64,000 nucleotides of DNA, taken from assembly GCA_029237695.1 (NCBI GenBank), contig CM055278.1:72035188-72099187 (forward strand), written 5' to 3'. Under the pieces are notes generated by a model that was not told where the DNA came from, searched no databases, and worked only from the letters and a program-made list of their open reading frames with translations. This DNA is from Conchocele bisecta. Lineage: Eukaryota > Mollusca > Bivalvia > Lucinida > Thyasiridae. Shown piece after piece: positions 10,501 through 22,700 of this stretch (the stretch's first letter is position 1; the number at the start of each line of letters is the position of its first letter). The translations under genes were made by a program, and so were the position numbers.

Positions 10501-12757
10501 TTTGGTTAATGGGATAACGAACAGTGCAGATCCAATTCAGACCCATTTCTCCAGAGACAGCCACCAGTCAGGATGCGCATGTAGTTAATGATGGCACACG
10601 GCAGTCATGTGGGTACAGCGCTGATCAAACAAGGAGACTGCAACTAACATACATATGCACTTCACAACCAGCGGTGTACGGACCCAGAAGGAAAGAAAAC
10701 ACTGTCAGCCTATCAAACTAGCAGTGATGTCAGCTGTAAAGACCGAAAACAAATATATAGTGTTTTACGTACTGTATTTAAGAAAACTATATACTTGTTT
10801 TCGGTCCAGATAAGGTGCGTATTTGCGTATTTTACGCACTTAAGTTATCCAAATACGCATTGATTATCGAAAAGGGAAATACAAAATTCTCACAGCAATG
10901 TGAAAATACGTATTGATTTTCAAATTGAGTAGTGAAAATACTGTGATAAAGCTGAAAATTTACTTTTTTGAGCTGCAAAAGCTCAAATAAGGGATGTTTT
11001 TAATTTGCTTTATTTGTGTATCATCGTAATAAGGAAGAATATCAATAATACATTTTGTAAAAGTAAAATACGCATTGAATTTGAAATGTGTGGTTATAAC
11101 ACTCTTTAGATACAAAACTTATCTGGATCTATGGGTAAAATGCGAATAGAGAAAACTGACCACTGTGGACTTTGTTCGCATTTCATTTACTTAGTAATTG
11201 GGAAAACAAAAGCGTGGCTACTATAGACAGGCCATTGCTATTCGGAAGTTGCCTTTAGTACAGGTGTGGCTGTATTATGGATTAATATCTAATGGACTCA
11301 ACGGTTCATTAGGTCGATGTTACCAAATGATACAAGTTCTATCCAGTCAAATAACATACCTGTACTTACACAGTACATTATCATTGACATTCACCTCTGT
11401 AAATCAGAAATTAAACGATATACGCTTGTAGCTGCCATTTTGATAAAAAGTGAGGAAAAATACCTGTTGCAAATATTACAGTTTAAAATATTTACATACC
11501 AAAATAGAACAAGACAAGAGTTTACTTCACCGATAAGCCCACGTAAAACCTGTTTAAAGTAAGGGCCTATCAATCAGTCAATATTCGACCCAGTTAAAGT
11601 GTAGCGTTATTGACACATCTGGGGGTCGTTTCACTAAACTTCGTACGACTATCGTAGTCGTTCGTAAGCGCAAGTTTAGGATCCTCTGGAAATTCCAATT
11701 GATGGATTTACATTTATTGCCGTACGAAGTTTAGTGTAACGGGCCCCAGCATTGATATTGTTAACAAATGCCGTTCAATTAGCGGCTGACGAACACTGTG
11801 TACCGATTCTCTCAAACTGAATGTAGAAAAATATATAGAATACTATATTAGTATATGTATGTAACGGTAGTATGTGTTGAAAAGTGCATGTACTTAGCAT
11901 AAGAGGAACATAATATACGTTAGTATCTATAGTACAACAGTTTCACTGTATAAGTACGTTTAGGTTTATGTCTGTTCAATGAGGGTTCGTGACTAGTTAT
12001 CTCCCGTTTCATTTATTTATAGAAATTCGACTATAATATTTGTCAGATTCATATTTCCACACTTAATAATGTTATTGCAATCAGTGTAGACTCAGATCAG
12101 ACTGCACATATGTGCAGTCTGATCTGGGTCTACTCTGTTCGCAAAACTAAATTTGTGTGCGATTCAGTAAGAAATTAACGCTGACATACAGCATCAGACT
12201 GGATCTCTATAAATAGATTTGCAAAGGGACATAACTAACTACGATCACTCATTGGGCCTTAAAAATGAAGAAATGAAATATCCTCAACTATCCACCATAA
12301 TTCACATGACGGTACATTTTCACTTGTGAGACATTCCCTCAGCCCCTGCCGAAACACCGACACTCCGCCCTGTTCTACTCCAGTAGAAACTATGACGTGA
12401 AATTGCACGTATGTCTGTTCATTTCATAGTGAACACGCACAGTCACATGATAGCTGCCACTTCAATTTGCCAAATTTAAATGGCAGCTGTCATACGACTT
12501 TGCGTGTTTATTTCTAAATGAAGAGCCGCCATTGGATAATTATAACAGAAATACCTTTTCACTCGTGAGGCATTCCCTCAGCCCCTGTCGAAACACCAAC
12601 ACTCCGCCCTGTTCTACCCCAGTGCAGCTGTTCTCCCCCAGGTATATATCGGAAGCTCTGGCATCAGCATAGTGCTGCTTCAACCGGGACAGATCGAAGC
12701 TGATGTCCCAACCCGCTTCGTTACAGCGCAACGTGATTAAGTCTTCAACGTTTACGC
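7527..12757 (-). CDS. ZP (zona pellucida) domain, 4 exons; fused to DUF885 or separate
   Basis: Exons 12757-12555, 10202-10052, 9033-8778 and 7716-7527 (TGA at 7529-7527) chain in phase (1-0, 0-1, 1-2, 2-end). Together they encode about 265 aa. Seen: ZP-N (LRCNEAGW, IYLGENSC, LRECLTSEK, LIYNNELVYA, WSISVEC) and ZP-C (VYVKVFTTVVDWSMKMRVHS, LIKDGC, FVFQYFEYVSNHEFYVSCDV, FCDNHDYSQQCSQTC). The ten cysteines fit a ten-Cys ZP module. ZP domains polymerise extracellular filaments or matrices. There is no transmembrane helix, GPI signal or clear furin site before the stop, so the product would be secreted unless more exons lie downstream. The 5' end needs an upstream exon in phase 1. DUF885 exon 17 offers exactly that, and no separate signal-peptide exon is visible between 12757 and 13600. 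Confidence 0.85.
7740..8175. mobile_element. Family O foldback beside ZP exon 4
   Basis: Starts with CACGTGGTTTCCGAACGACG and ends near TTTCGGCCACGTG. It resembles 55738-56920 in order (CGATGACTTACGTGTTGT, ATTCTTCGTCACAACGGCAT). It lies about 40 bp upstream of the ZP exon 4 acceptor. Confidence 0.65.
8528..8752. mobile_element. Family D MITE, copy D1
   Basis: Family D starts GTGGCTGTGACTGGAGAAAT, runs into CTTATGAGATGTGTGACCAG, has a central palindrome with GATCAGACTGTGCGGATGCA and ends CCAGTCACAGCCACA. This copy lies just downstream of ZP exon 3. Confidence 0.75.
9490..9700. repeat. Family J repeat (diverged)
   Basis: GAGACAAGTCATGTGATTTT at the left, an inverted pair TGACGTTGAAAGTTGACAAA / ATGACGTTGAA-like, and GATCGCCC at the right. 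Confidence 0.55.
9727..10016. mobile_element. Family C MITE, copy C3
   Basis: Left end CACCACCGCCTGCGCTAATC, internal GCTGTGCTACAGCTCAGG palindrome; the right end is decayed. It lies just downstream of ZP exon 2 in the direction of transcription. Confidence 0.72.
10207..10570. mobile_element. Family D MITEs, two partial copies, abut ZP exon 2
   Basis: The first terminus (GTGGCTGTGACTGGAGAA) begins about 8 bp upstream of ZP exon 2, so the acceptor ATTACAG lies directly beside the transposon end. A second partial copy overlaps around 10440-10570. Confidence 0.7.
11621..11749. mobile_element. Family H MITE, short copy
   Basis: GGTCGTTTCACTAAACTTCG paired with CGAAGTTTAGTGTAACGGGCC. The central part is deleted. 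It lies in the intron between ZP exons 1 and 2. Confidence 0.75.
12316..12389 (-). pseudogene. Partial duplicate of the first ZP exon
   Basis: About 70 bp nearly identical to the 3' end of the ZP exon at 12757-12555, encoding TGVEQGGVSVFRQGLREC then LTSEN. Most of the differences from the parent are synonymous (for example CGA/CGG, TGC/TGT, ACG/ACA); two change residues (Leu to Ser, Lys to Asn). A possible acceptor (CGTCATAG at 12390) and donor (AAT|GTACCG) would make a 74-nt exon with the same phases as the parent (1 to 0). It could be a decaying duplicate or an alternative short exon. Confidence 0.6.
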
Positions 12758-13127
12758 CTGCATAATTATATTCATAATATAAATATGTTAGATACCTTTC
12801 ATGTGACCATTGCGCTGGAATTATGCGCATATTGCTACATTGTATATATTAGTACAGAGCATACAAATACACATGCAATAGGCAAGTGTATTGTTTATGT
12901 AAACTTTATACGGTGAGGATGGGAGACTCATATGAATGTCGATGGAATTACATTTCTGAACCACGCAAACAAGCCAACTACACTTGATATCAAAAGGCGC
13001 AATCACTGTATTCTATTTATCAGGTTTAACATGATCAGAAATGACCATGAACTACGTTTGTTCGTTGAGTGGAACGAGGATCTATTACTAATGTTATCAC
13101 TAATGTCAGAAAATCTATATACTGGAT

Positions 13128-13377
13128 ACACAGCAGCCTGCGTTTATCTTGTCAGAATGATCAACGTTATCTGAACATCTACTGGCAATGTCAACTCGCA
13201 ATCAAGCAGTTTGATTGACTGAACTTCAGCTGTAGCACAGCTCAGACTCAGCCAATCAAGCTGCTTGACTTCAAGCACAATATTTAAGTATTTTTAAATG
13301 AAGAAAATAATTAAACAGTCTGCGATAATCGTGCCATCACTTGTAAGTATTGGCAAAATTAACGCAGGTTGTAGTGT
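13128..13377. mobile_element. Family C MITE, copy C4
   Basis: Ends CACAGCAGCCTGCGTTTATC and ATTAACGCAGGTTGTAGTG with flanking TA. With B2 it fills most of the 0.87-kb gap between the DUF885 and ZP exons. Confidence 0.8.
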
Positions 13378-13379
13378 AC

Positions 13380-13618
13380 ACTTATTTCATCAACATTGCA
13401 AAGTATACTTATCTAGCAAAGAGACATTTTCAATTTTAGGATAAATTTATTAATTTGTATTATACTGAATGTATTACATTATCACAGCCATATCACATCA
13501 AATATATGCAGTGGTTAGTTCTATATGAAATAATGCATTTTGGGAAAAATCAATGATTACTCACTCAAAGTATACTTTGCTAGTTAAGAATGCTTTGCAA
13601 TTTTGATGAAATCGGCTA
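13380..13618. mobile_element. Family B MITE, copy B2, supplies a stop codon
   Basis: Degenerate copy with its right end at GATGAAATCGGC-TA. Read on the minus strand, the TA target plus the element's first G makes the TAG that follows the DUF885 exon 17 reading frame. It also carries AATAAA on the minus strand (about 13450-13445), a possible poly-A signal. Confidence 0.8.
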
Positions 13619-13737
13619 CAATGTACCTGTAAGTGTTCTATTGATCCAGGCATTAACCAGGTCCTCTAGCACGGGGAGAGGAACAGCACCATTTTCTAGG
13701 ACGACTGCATGGAACTCACGGATATCAAATTTAGCAC
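13616..13737 (-). CDS. DUF885 gene exon 17 with two possible ends
   Basis: Acceptor ACTTTCAG. Encodes [20 protein letters not shown] then [16 protein letters not shown], the usual C-terminal end of DUF885 proteins. Read through, it stops four codons later (GTL then TAG at 13618-13616). That TAG is made of the TA target site plus the first G of a family-B MITE. Alternatively it uses donor ACAG|GTACAT (exon end 13627, phase 1), which matches the phase of the ZP exon at 12757. Confidence 0.82.
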
Positions 13738-16700
13738 CTGAAAGTATAATGGATCAGGACAGTCAATTGTTTAGCAATGTAATACAGTACAACGGTGCCA
13801 CATTTCACCGGTTGAATTTCTTAGTGTGTGCGTGATACTAGTATGGCGCTAGGAGTCTGTTGTGTCATCGACTGTGACACTATTGGCAACGTTATATGGA
13901 CTGTGACAAACCAGCACGGTCTGGAACACAATTGAACAAGTGCAATAAAACCGCACTTGCAATGCATACCTTTTCTGGCGATGATCATTGATCTCTTCGA
14001 ATTGCTGATACAACCGAACAAGTGCAATACTAAGGTTATGATCACGTGGTACTAACAACAACAACAACAACAACAACAACAAGTGTTGAAACTTCCAGAA
14101 TCCATCTGATTCAAAGTACGTATTCTTTCATATTGTCCTTATTACGTAACATAGTTTGATGAAATATGGCGCATCAAACGCGTCTTGTTAAGCTGCATTT
14201 GGTGGTCTTTGTATTTTCGCCCAAACTTCTGTCGTTTTTGCGAAAAATCTTAGACACGCGAAGAATCGGCAGACACGGAAATCGATTCTTCGCAAAAACG
14301 ACATAAGACTGTGCCGAACTCCTAGACCACCATTTGCAGCTCATGAAGCCACGTTTGATGCGCCATATTTCATCAAAATCCGTTGCATATTAAGGAAAAT
14401 ATAAAATAATACTTACTGTTGTTGTAACCACGTGATCATGCACCTTGAATACAACCGTATTAATTTTGCAATTTAATTATTGTCTGGCAGTTATGTTCTG
14501 TGATTATTATGGATCGCTTGATATCCGCTCTACATGTACCAGTAGCCGATTTCATCAACATTGCAAAGCATACTTATCTAGCAAAGTATACTTTGAGAGA
14601 GTAATGATTTATTTTTCACGAAATGCATTGTATCGGATAGAACTAATGACTGCATATATTTGATGCAGAATTATTATACTGAATTTATTACATTATCACA
14701 GCCAATATGGCTGTGCTAATGTAATAAATTCAGTATAATAAAACTTAATAAATTTATCCTAAAGTTGACAATTTCTCCCTCAAAGTATACTTTGCTAGAT
14801 AAGTATACTTTGCAATGTTGGTGAAATAGGCTACAGTTCTTTATGGCAAATATGTTAAGGTAGTTGTATCCTTCTTGTGGTCTGATGAAAAAGCTATTGA
14901 AATCTAAAATAAAACTATTAATAAAGCAGTAGCGACTTACATACATGTACATATACCATATGAATGTGATATGTAAGGCTTTATGCAGATACTCCTACCA
15001 AAAAGCCAACTAATACATGTAAAACACGAAAATGTGATTGTTATGTTCTAAATCACCACTAATGTGTTTATTTTGATCATAGTGTGTATATATATATTGC
15101 GGCGCATATAAATTGCGAGTGATTTACGTATATGATAAAAAGGTTATTTGATTTGTATGTCGATATATGCTACTCGTTCCACCGCTCCTAAAGTCGTGAG
15201 ATATCGACGCTGGGGAACTCGTGCATATATCCACATGCAAATCAAATAACTTTAATACATGTATAGAAATGCGTTTACCCAATAGCAATTCTGCTTTATT
15301 TCGAAGTTCTTTGATCTTGAGTTCTCCAATCTTGTATGCGCATGCCTGACCTGGCCACGTGATATAGCGGTCGATCTCTATAGTGATAGCATCCCGCGAC
15401 TCGGAAGTGTAGTTAAGCATGTATTCTATCGCCTCGGCACGTGTCCAACTACAAATTCCAAATGTCGGGCAATGGAACCTCTATACGCAGGACCCCCTGG
15501 TTGTTGTGTTTATAGAGGTTCCAATGTAGGGCTGTCATATATGAACATTACGAGGCATGTCTGCAGTGTGCGGTTTGTGTTCGGAGGAGATTATGGATAG
15601 TTCAACAGTTTCTGACAATCTTATATCAAGTGCATGTACATACAAAAAATAATTACAATAAACAACATAACAATACTAATTTATACACTTACAAACACTA
15701 TTAGTAAGGTGAACGACAAAGCAGCAATTCAACATTACAATTTAAAATAATTGAAATACTAACTTCATGTAAATTAATAGATACTTGGGCTTGCAGAATC
15801 GTGAGCTTCCGGTCACTTACTTATAGTGATGTAGCCCGGTGTCCACCACAAGACGACATGCGCGGAATATCTCAGACGCGTAACGTCCCATGCTGGAATC
15901 ACAGGGAGAAATATCTGGAGTATCAGCAGTAACAACTTCAGCGCAAGGATAAGGCAGGGATGTTTACTTTAACCAAATGTATTCTCAATTGTCATTACTC
16001 CTATGATGCAGAGAACAACATGTATCCACCACTAGTCGACAGGAGTGACAGATTTTGCAAGCGGATCGTCCCCTGTTAAAAGCATAGGAAGATACATTTG
16101 GATTATTTATAACTCAATAGTTCCAGCACAAAAATATTTACACAATTCCCTAACATTTGATTGGCTCGTAACAAGTCTCTGTCCAAAATTTATATCCCAG
16201 TAAACTCCCACGCCAAACTACTTTCCGTAACCGTGAGGCGCAGTTAAAATAATTCTTAAGAAAACGGAAAATAAACACATTTTCTTGATGAATTTATTTC
16301 AAATACTGGAATTATAAGGAATGAATGGCCTTTTTGTGGAATTTATCGGGGATATAAACTTGGAAAAGTCGCGGGAATACTGGACGAGGCCTTCCGGCCT
16401 TCGTCCAGTATTCCCGCGACTTTTCCAAGTTTATACCCCGATAAATTCCACAAAAAGGCCATTCATTCCTATAATAGTAACAACTTCAGCGCCGGTATAA
16501 GGTAGGGATGTTAATTCACCAATGGTATTCTCAATATGCATCAAAGGGTAGCCCAGCCGAATACATGTAAGCTACCTTGCTTTCAATGTCGGGAGTTCCG
16601 AGTTACTCTGCGCATTATTATTGAAGACATGCCGGCAAATGTGCCTTAGAATATAACACAAATACAAAAATAATGGCAGGTAGTATTACCTGTAGGAGTA

Positions 16701-19700
16701 GTAGCTGACACAGTTGCTGGCTATGACCTATACATGAGCAGGGTACATGTAATATCATCTTTCAAACGACTGAATATATACTAGTATAAATGATATTTAG
16801 TGCATGCAATAAACGATGGCAGTGTATTCACACTGTGTGATACAAATCATAATACACTAGTGTAATACATATGCAAATTAGCTCGTTACAGAAAACAAGA
16901 TGGGTGACCAGTACAGCTCAAATCCATGATGTTGATGTGATGATTTAGTGTCTTTATTAAACTCGTTGACTAATTTCACAAGAAACTCGACATAGACTCG
17001 TTTGTTATGAAATCAGTAATTTAAACTCTATTAATAAACGGTATATTAAATCATCACGCATGTAAGATCCTCTATATATAATTTCCAACCGGGTATGGAA
17101 GGTGTTCGAGCCAATGTCCACCCTTAAATATAAGCCGAATTAGTGAATTAATAATGTCCATAATGTTGTGATATATCTTACAGTTCGTAGTCATCCTGGT
17201 AAATATCCAACTCGTCTTTATCACCCAGAGATTCAGCGTATAAAGCCCAACCCTGAAACACATGGTTGAGAAGTGTAAACAACCATTTTATGTTAAACGT
17301 CGAGGACCGAATTAAACAGTTATATGACGGGTCTTCATAATACATGTTGTTAGAACAGTTATGCCAACGGGCATGTGTTGCTTTGGTCAAATACTACAAG
17401 AAAGAACACTGGCCGATGACAACTCCATGCGAGAATAATCACATTATTATATACCTACCCATGAAATACATAGCTATACGATGTAAATAAAAGTCATATG
17501 TTCTCATCGATGAAATAAACAACTTCCGGTGAAAATACGACTACTTCCGCTATCAATATTCATAGCGCGCACCTGCAGTGCCGGACTGCAAATAGGCTGC
17601 AAATATACATTAATTACCGTATACAGTCTAAAAGAAACTGCTAATTTCCATGGAGCGGTATATAATTAATAAAATATTCATATTTTTGCAACGAATATGA
17701 CTAACGGCACTTATGAAATATGGACATCTCACACCACTCGATGAACATGTATGTCATATTCGTTGCAAAAATATGAATATCCTCTATGTATACATAACGC
17801 ATACCAAGCAATTCTCGTTGAAACCAATTACCAATACTTGTGTTTCTAAATTTGGTATTTCAGTTCGGCAAACACGCACTGACAGGTAATTCGTTTGTTA
17901 ATTTCTAACGAGTTAATTGCATAATTATTATATATTAATGGGACTGGGCTATAAACACTCACAACATTCTTACAACCCTTACACTAGTAGCATAATACAG
18001 TAGGCATTCAGCATTCGTTTGTTTGAAATACAGTGTATTTATATGCCTGCAATTTTCTGTCAGTTATACGTTTTTTAACTACAGTAAATTATGTCCACAT
18101 GAAGACACGTTGAAAATTGCTACCTTTCCATTTTCAAAACACTCTAGAGTAATGTTATGGGGGGGCGGGGGTAGTTTGAAAATGCGATACTGACTACATA
18201 TGCTACTCCAGTCAAAGCCTTACACGGGCTTTCATTGACTATAATTATCGGGAAACCATATCAGCATCATGGCATTTCGGTTTAGAGTGATAGCAAAGAG
18301 AAATGTAGCAATTAAGTGGAGACAAATTATGCAAAATATGAAAGCATACAGTGGTAATCAGTTATATTACCTCTATATACGCAGTGTAGAATGGAAATGT
18401 GTACGGCACTAAAAACATTTTGTTGTAATCCACAAACTGCCTAAATGGAGGTATGTCGCCGGATGACTGAGCGATGGTTATCTATAAAACACAGAATACC
18501 ATTATTTATTGATGGCTTACACACTGGATGTCTTTACCTCCACATATGCCGTGTATGATGGAAAGCTATACGGCACTAAGAACTCCGCACCGTCACCTCC
18601 AAACCGTCTAAACGGTGGAATATCGCCAGATGATTGCGAAAATGTTATCTAAAAACATAGAAGTACAAGGTGGACGTAGTATAGTGTTCTTGCATGGTTT
18701 ACCTCGATATATCATGTGTATGAAGGGAAGTTATATGGTATAACAAACTTTTCGCCAGCGCCCCGAAATCTTCTGAATGCTGGTATATCGGTTGTTAATT
18801 GGGCGAATGTTCTCTAAAAATGAAAAATAAAATAATAATACAACAATCAGCGCTCCAATACCGCCCGTAAATATCGATGTTTGATTATGGTAAGGTTCTC
18901 TAAAAATATAAATTGAAAAATAAAACACTGAGCGCCCCAAACACCTTCTGAATACTGACATGTCGATGGTTAATTGGGCGAAAAGAAAATTAGAAATACA
19001 TGCATTCATGGTGCTATTCAATCTCGCCACGAATGTTATTGGCTTATTAAAATGTTTTTCAGTGTATCGAATAGTACATTGCCCTGTAGGTACATGTACA
19101 CCAATGGAGACACATTGAATGTAAATAAGAAATGAATGCAATATAACATGCTACATGTAAGCACGGGTCATGGGCACAGTGGTGTTTGATGAGCCGGCAA
19201 CGTGGTACAACCAGTTGCCGATAGTGATTTCGTCAGACCAGTAACCCTTTCAACGCCATGGACCATCAAGCTAACATTTGAAAACACTCAGTTTTGATCC
19301 AGATGAGCCGGCTCGTAACGAGCTATTCTGCCTTGTTGTCTTTTTAATTGACACGCTACCTATCATTTGCTTAATGTTTTTTCTTAAGAGGAGGTGGAAA
19401 TGTGTCTCATTTAGTCTAGCTCCAGTGTAGACAGCTAAATGTGTATGTAGAAGCTGCAACATTTATCTAAACATGAAATCGCAGAGAATGTGGTATATAC
19501 ATGTATGGACACTCGGTTAAATGTTATTTTCAAACTGTTCTGAAAAAACAATCGGCGTTTTCCAACCCTAAAGACAGATATGTTTCTAATTGTTGTAGTA
19601 CATGCACATGTGCTTTTCCATAAAGCCAATGACCTAAATGCACATGTATCTTCAGCATGAAGTGTGTTAGATGTTAGTAACCGGTCGGAACGACGTCATA

Positions 19701-22700
19701 TCGGATTGATAAACGAACTCTCTTGTGTTTAAATTAAAGTAACTCATAGGCGGTTTATGGTGGAAAAGGAACCATTTAGTTAGTCTTCAATGTCGCTTTC
19801 CACTAAGCCCCCTAAAGAGAACCACTGCGATTTCATTATAAATTGGGGATGCATAATACATTTAGATGAATTTCTTGCCTTAACAAATATCAAAATCTTA
19901 CATTGAGAATAGTAGGTTAGTGCCGTGAATGGGAAAAACTATATGGCAAGGCTTAGGAAACGGGATGAGCGAGGCTCTGCCGAGCCCATCCCGTTTCCGT
20001 GCCGCGCCAGATATTTTTCCCATTCACGGCACTAACCTATGATTCTATTTATCCCATCGACACTACAAATAGCTTTAAAATGCAAATAAATAACCTCAGC
20101 CGCATCCTCAAAATCGGGGAATCGAACCGTACATATTCATACGCAGTGATTAGGTCGTATTGACAGGATATCAAAAATGTTTCACGTCACAATGTTTCAC
20201 GGCACATACATGTACGCACTGTGTTGACGGGATAAATAATATTACATGTGCATATTTTAGTTTTCTTACGCGATTTCATGTCTTTATGCGACATAAGCTG
20301 GTATAAGAAAGCTAATAAATAATCGTCATATTTATTAAGAACTAGCATATTACAGCGTTGCATTGCATCTTGAGGAAATCAACCAATAATGTCGAATCAT
20401 ATGTATCACGGGCTGACAAAAGGTGCCTACCAACAAGTCCGACAAGCATAGCTATACATCAGCATACGCATCTACATCAGCCTGAGCAGGGCTACGCCGG
20501 TCCCCATCCAATTGATAATGTAAGCAACCAGCATATCAGCAACACGACATAATCTACGGTCTGTTTCACGAAGCCTGCCAGAAGTGTACGGCCATGTAAG
20601 CAATGTAAATACAATGTGTATTGCGATAATATTAAATTTGATCAAAATTTAAGACTGAGCCTTCTTTTTGTTTCGTGAAATTTTGTCAAATATTGATTTT
20701 ATTACGAAAAATTGATTGGTGTATATAATTTAACATCGGGGGAAAGGACGTGGAAATTTACTCTAAAACCTGGCTAGATTGCTTGGAATTGATCTAACTA
20801 AGAACATAAAAGTTAGATTTTGAAAATCGGTCCACTACTTCTGTAATTACAAGTAAAGACTTCCCATGTTAAAACCCCATAGACGGCTTCACTCTGTGAA
20901 CATGCCTATAGGGATTTACCATGGGGAAAGGCCCATTACTTAAATGTTGATAAAACTTAATATTATCGAAACTAAAATTGTGTTTGCATTGTTTATATAC
21001 ATGTAACCTTACAATGTTGCCACTAGGTAGGTTTCGTGACACAGACAGATTCCGTTCATGACCTACGATTGTCGTAAATGTTGTAAAGTACCTTTAATCA
21101 ACTGGTGGCCGAAAATATGTCATACCTGCAGATTGTGTCCCGGGTCAGTCTCATGAAGAGTCAAGGCAGCCATGTTATATGTTGGGCTGAAGCGAAAAAC
21201 TTAAGTTTTATGACCACAGTTGCATATATCTGTAGCATATTTCACCAACATTGCAAAGTATACTTTACTAGCAAAGTATACTTTGAGGGAGTAATCATTT
21301 ATTTTTCCTGAAATGCATTATTTCATATAGAACTAACAAATGCATATATTTCATGATTAAAAGTATGCTGAATTATTATACTGAATTTATTACATTATCA
21401 CAGTCAAATTGGCTGTGATAATGTAATAAATTCAGTATAATAAAAATTAATAAATTTATCATAAAATTTAAAATTTCTCCCTCAAAGTATACTTTGCTAG
21501 TAAAGTATACTTTGCAATGTTGATGAAATAGGCTACAGATTTGCTACTCATTAACGGAAAACATCTCATGTAATATATTTGAAATATAATATATTATAGG
21601 AATGAATGGCCTTTTTGTGGAATTTATCGGGGTATAAACTTGGAAAAGTCGCGGGAATACTGGACGAAGGCCGGAAGGCCTCGTCCCGTATTCCCGCGAC
21701 TTTTACAAGTTTATATCCCCGATAAATTCCACAAAAAGGCCATTCATTCCTTATAAGTCCAGCATTTGAAATAAATTCATGAAGAAAATGTGTTTATTTT
21801 CTATTTTCTTAAGAATTATTTTAACTGCGCCTGACGGTTACGGAAAGTAGTTCGGCATGGAGTTTACTGGGATATAAATTCTGGACAGAGACTTGCTACG
21901 GACCAATCAAATGTTAGGGAATTGTGTAAATATTTTTGTGCTGGAATTATGTATACTGTCAACTTGCAACAACGAAATTCCATATGTTCGAGACTGTGTG
22001 TGTACGTCGATGATACATTTACTGCCTGGTTCAAACTGTAATCACTGACTGATGACTTGTACCGGGTAATATCGCAAAAATCGTAATATGGCAAACCAAA
22101 TATGGGCTATTATAATAGTATATGTATGTGTGTACATTAAGAAATATCACATTCAGATTATGTGTTATACACATCTCCCAATACACACATGAAGCAAGTA
22201 CTCGTATTTTTCAATCCAATTATAGTCTATGAACAAGCTCAACCATGTTGATGGAACATACCATATATGTACATGTTTCGCTTTCTAGAAATATCAACAT
22301 ATTTAATTTATGCAGTGGACCGTCTCTAAACTTAACACCCTCCGAACCTCAAGTACGTCTGCCTAAGATATTCCACCGTAGCCATATCAAAATGATTGCG
22401 TCCCCAGAATGAAAGAGATCTTACTTGTCCCTGGGTCTCATCACGTTGACCTGGAAGATACCAGGTCGGGAACCATCGGGGGAACCGGGTAGATACTGAC
22501 CGCCAATTCCGTCATATGGCATCTTTTCGACGCTGGAAGTACATGCATTGTCAATCAATAATACCTGAAGAACATATAGTTCAGTTTATAGATATCACAA
22601 ACAAGCATTATAGCACTTACACGACTCTATAAACATGCTTTCGTTGGTACAGTTGGAGGAATGGTGCTGTAACTTAATGTAATAGGAACCCGGAATACTG

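Noticed and set aside
12821..13006. Candidate first exon for a separate ZP gene (minus-strand ATG ORF)
   Set aside because: It has no convincing signal peptide and no good phase-1 donor before 12757. Not excluded, but weaker than splicing from DUF885 exon 17.
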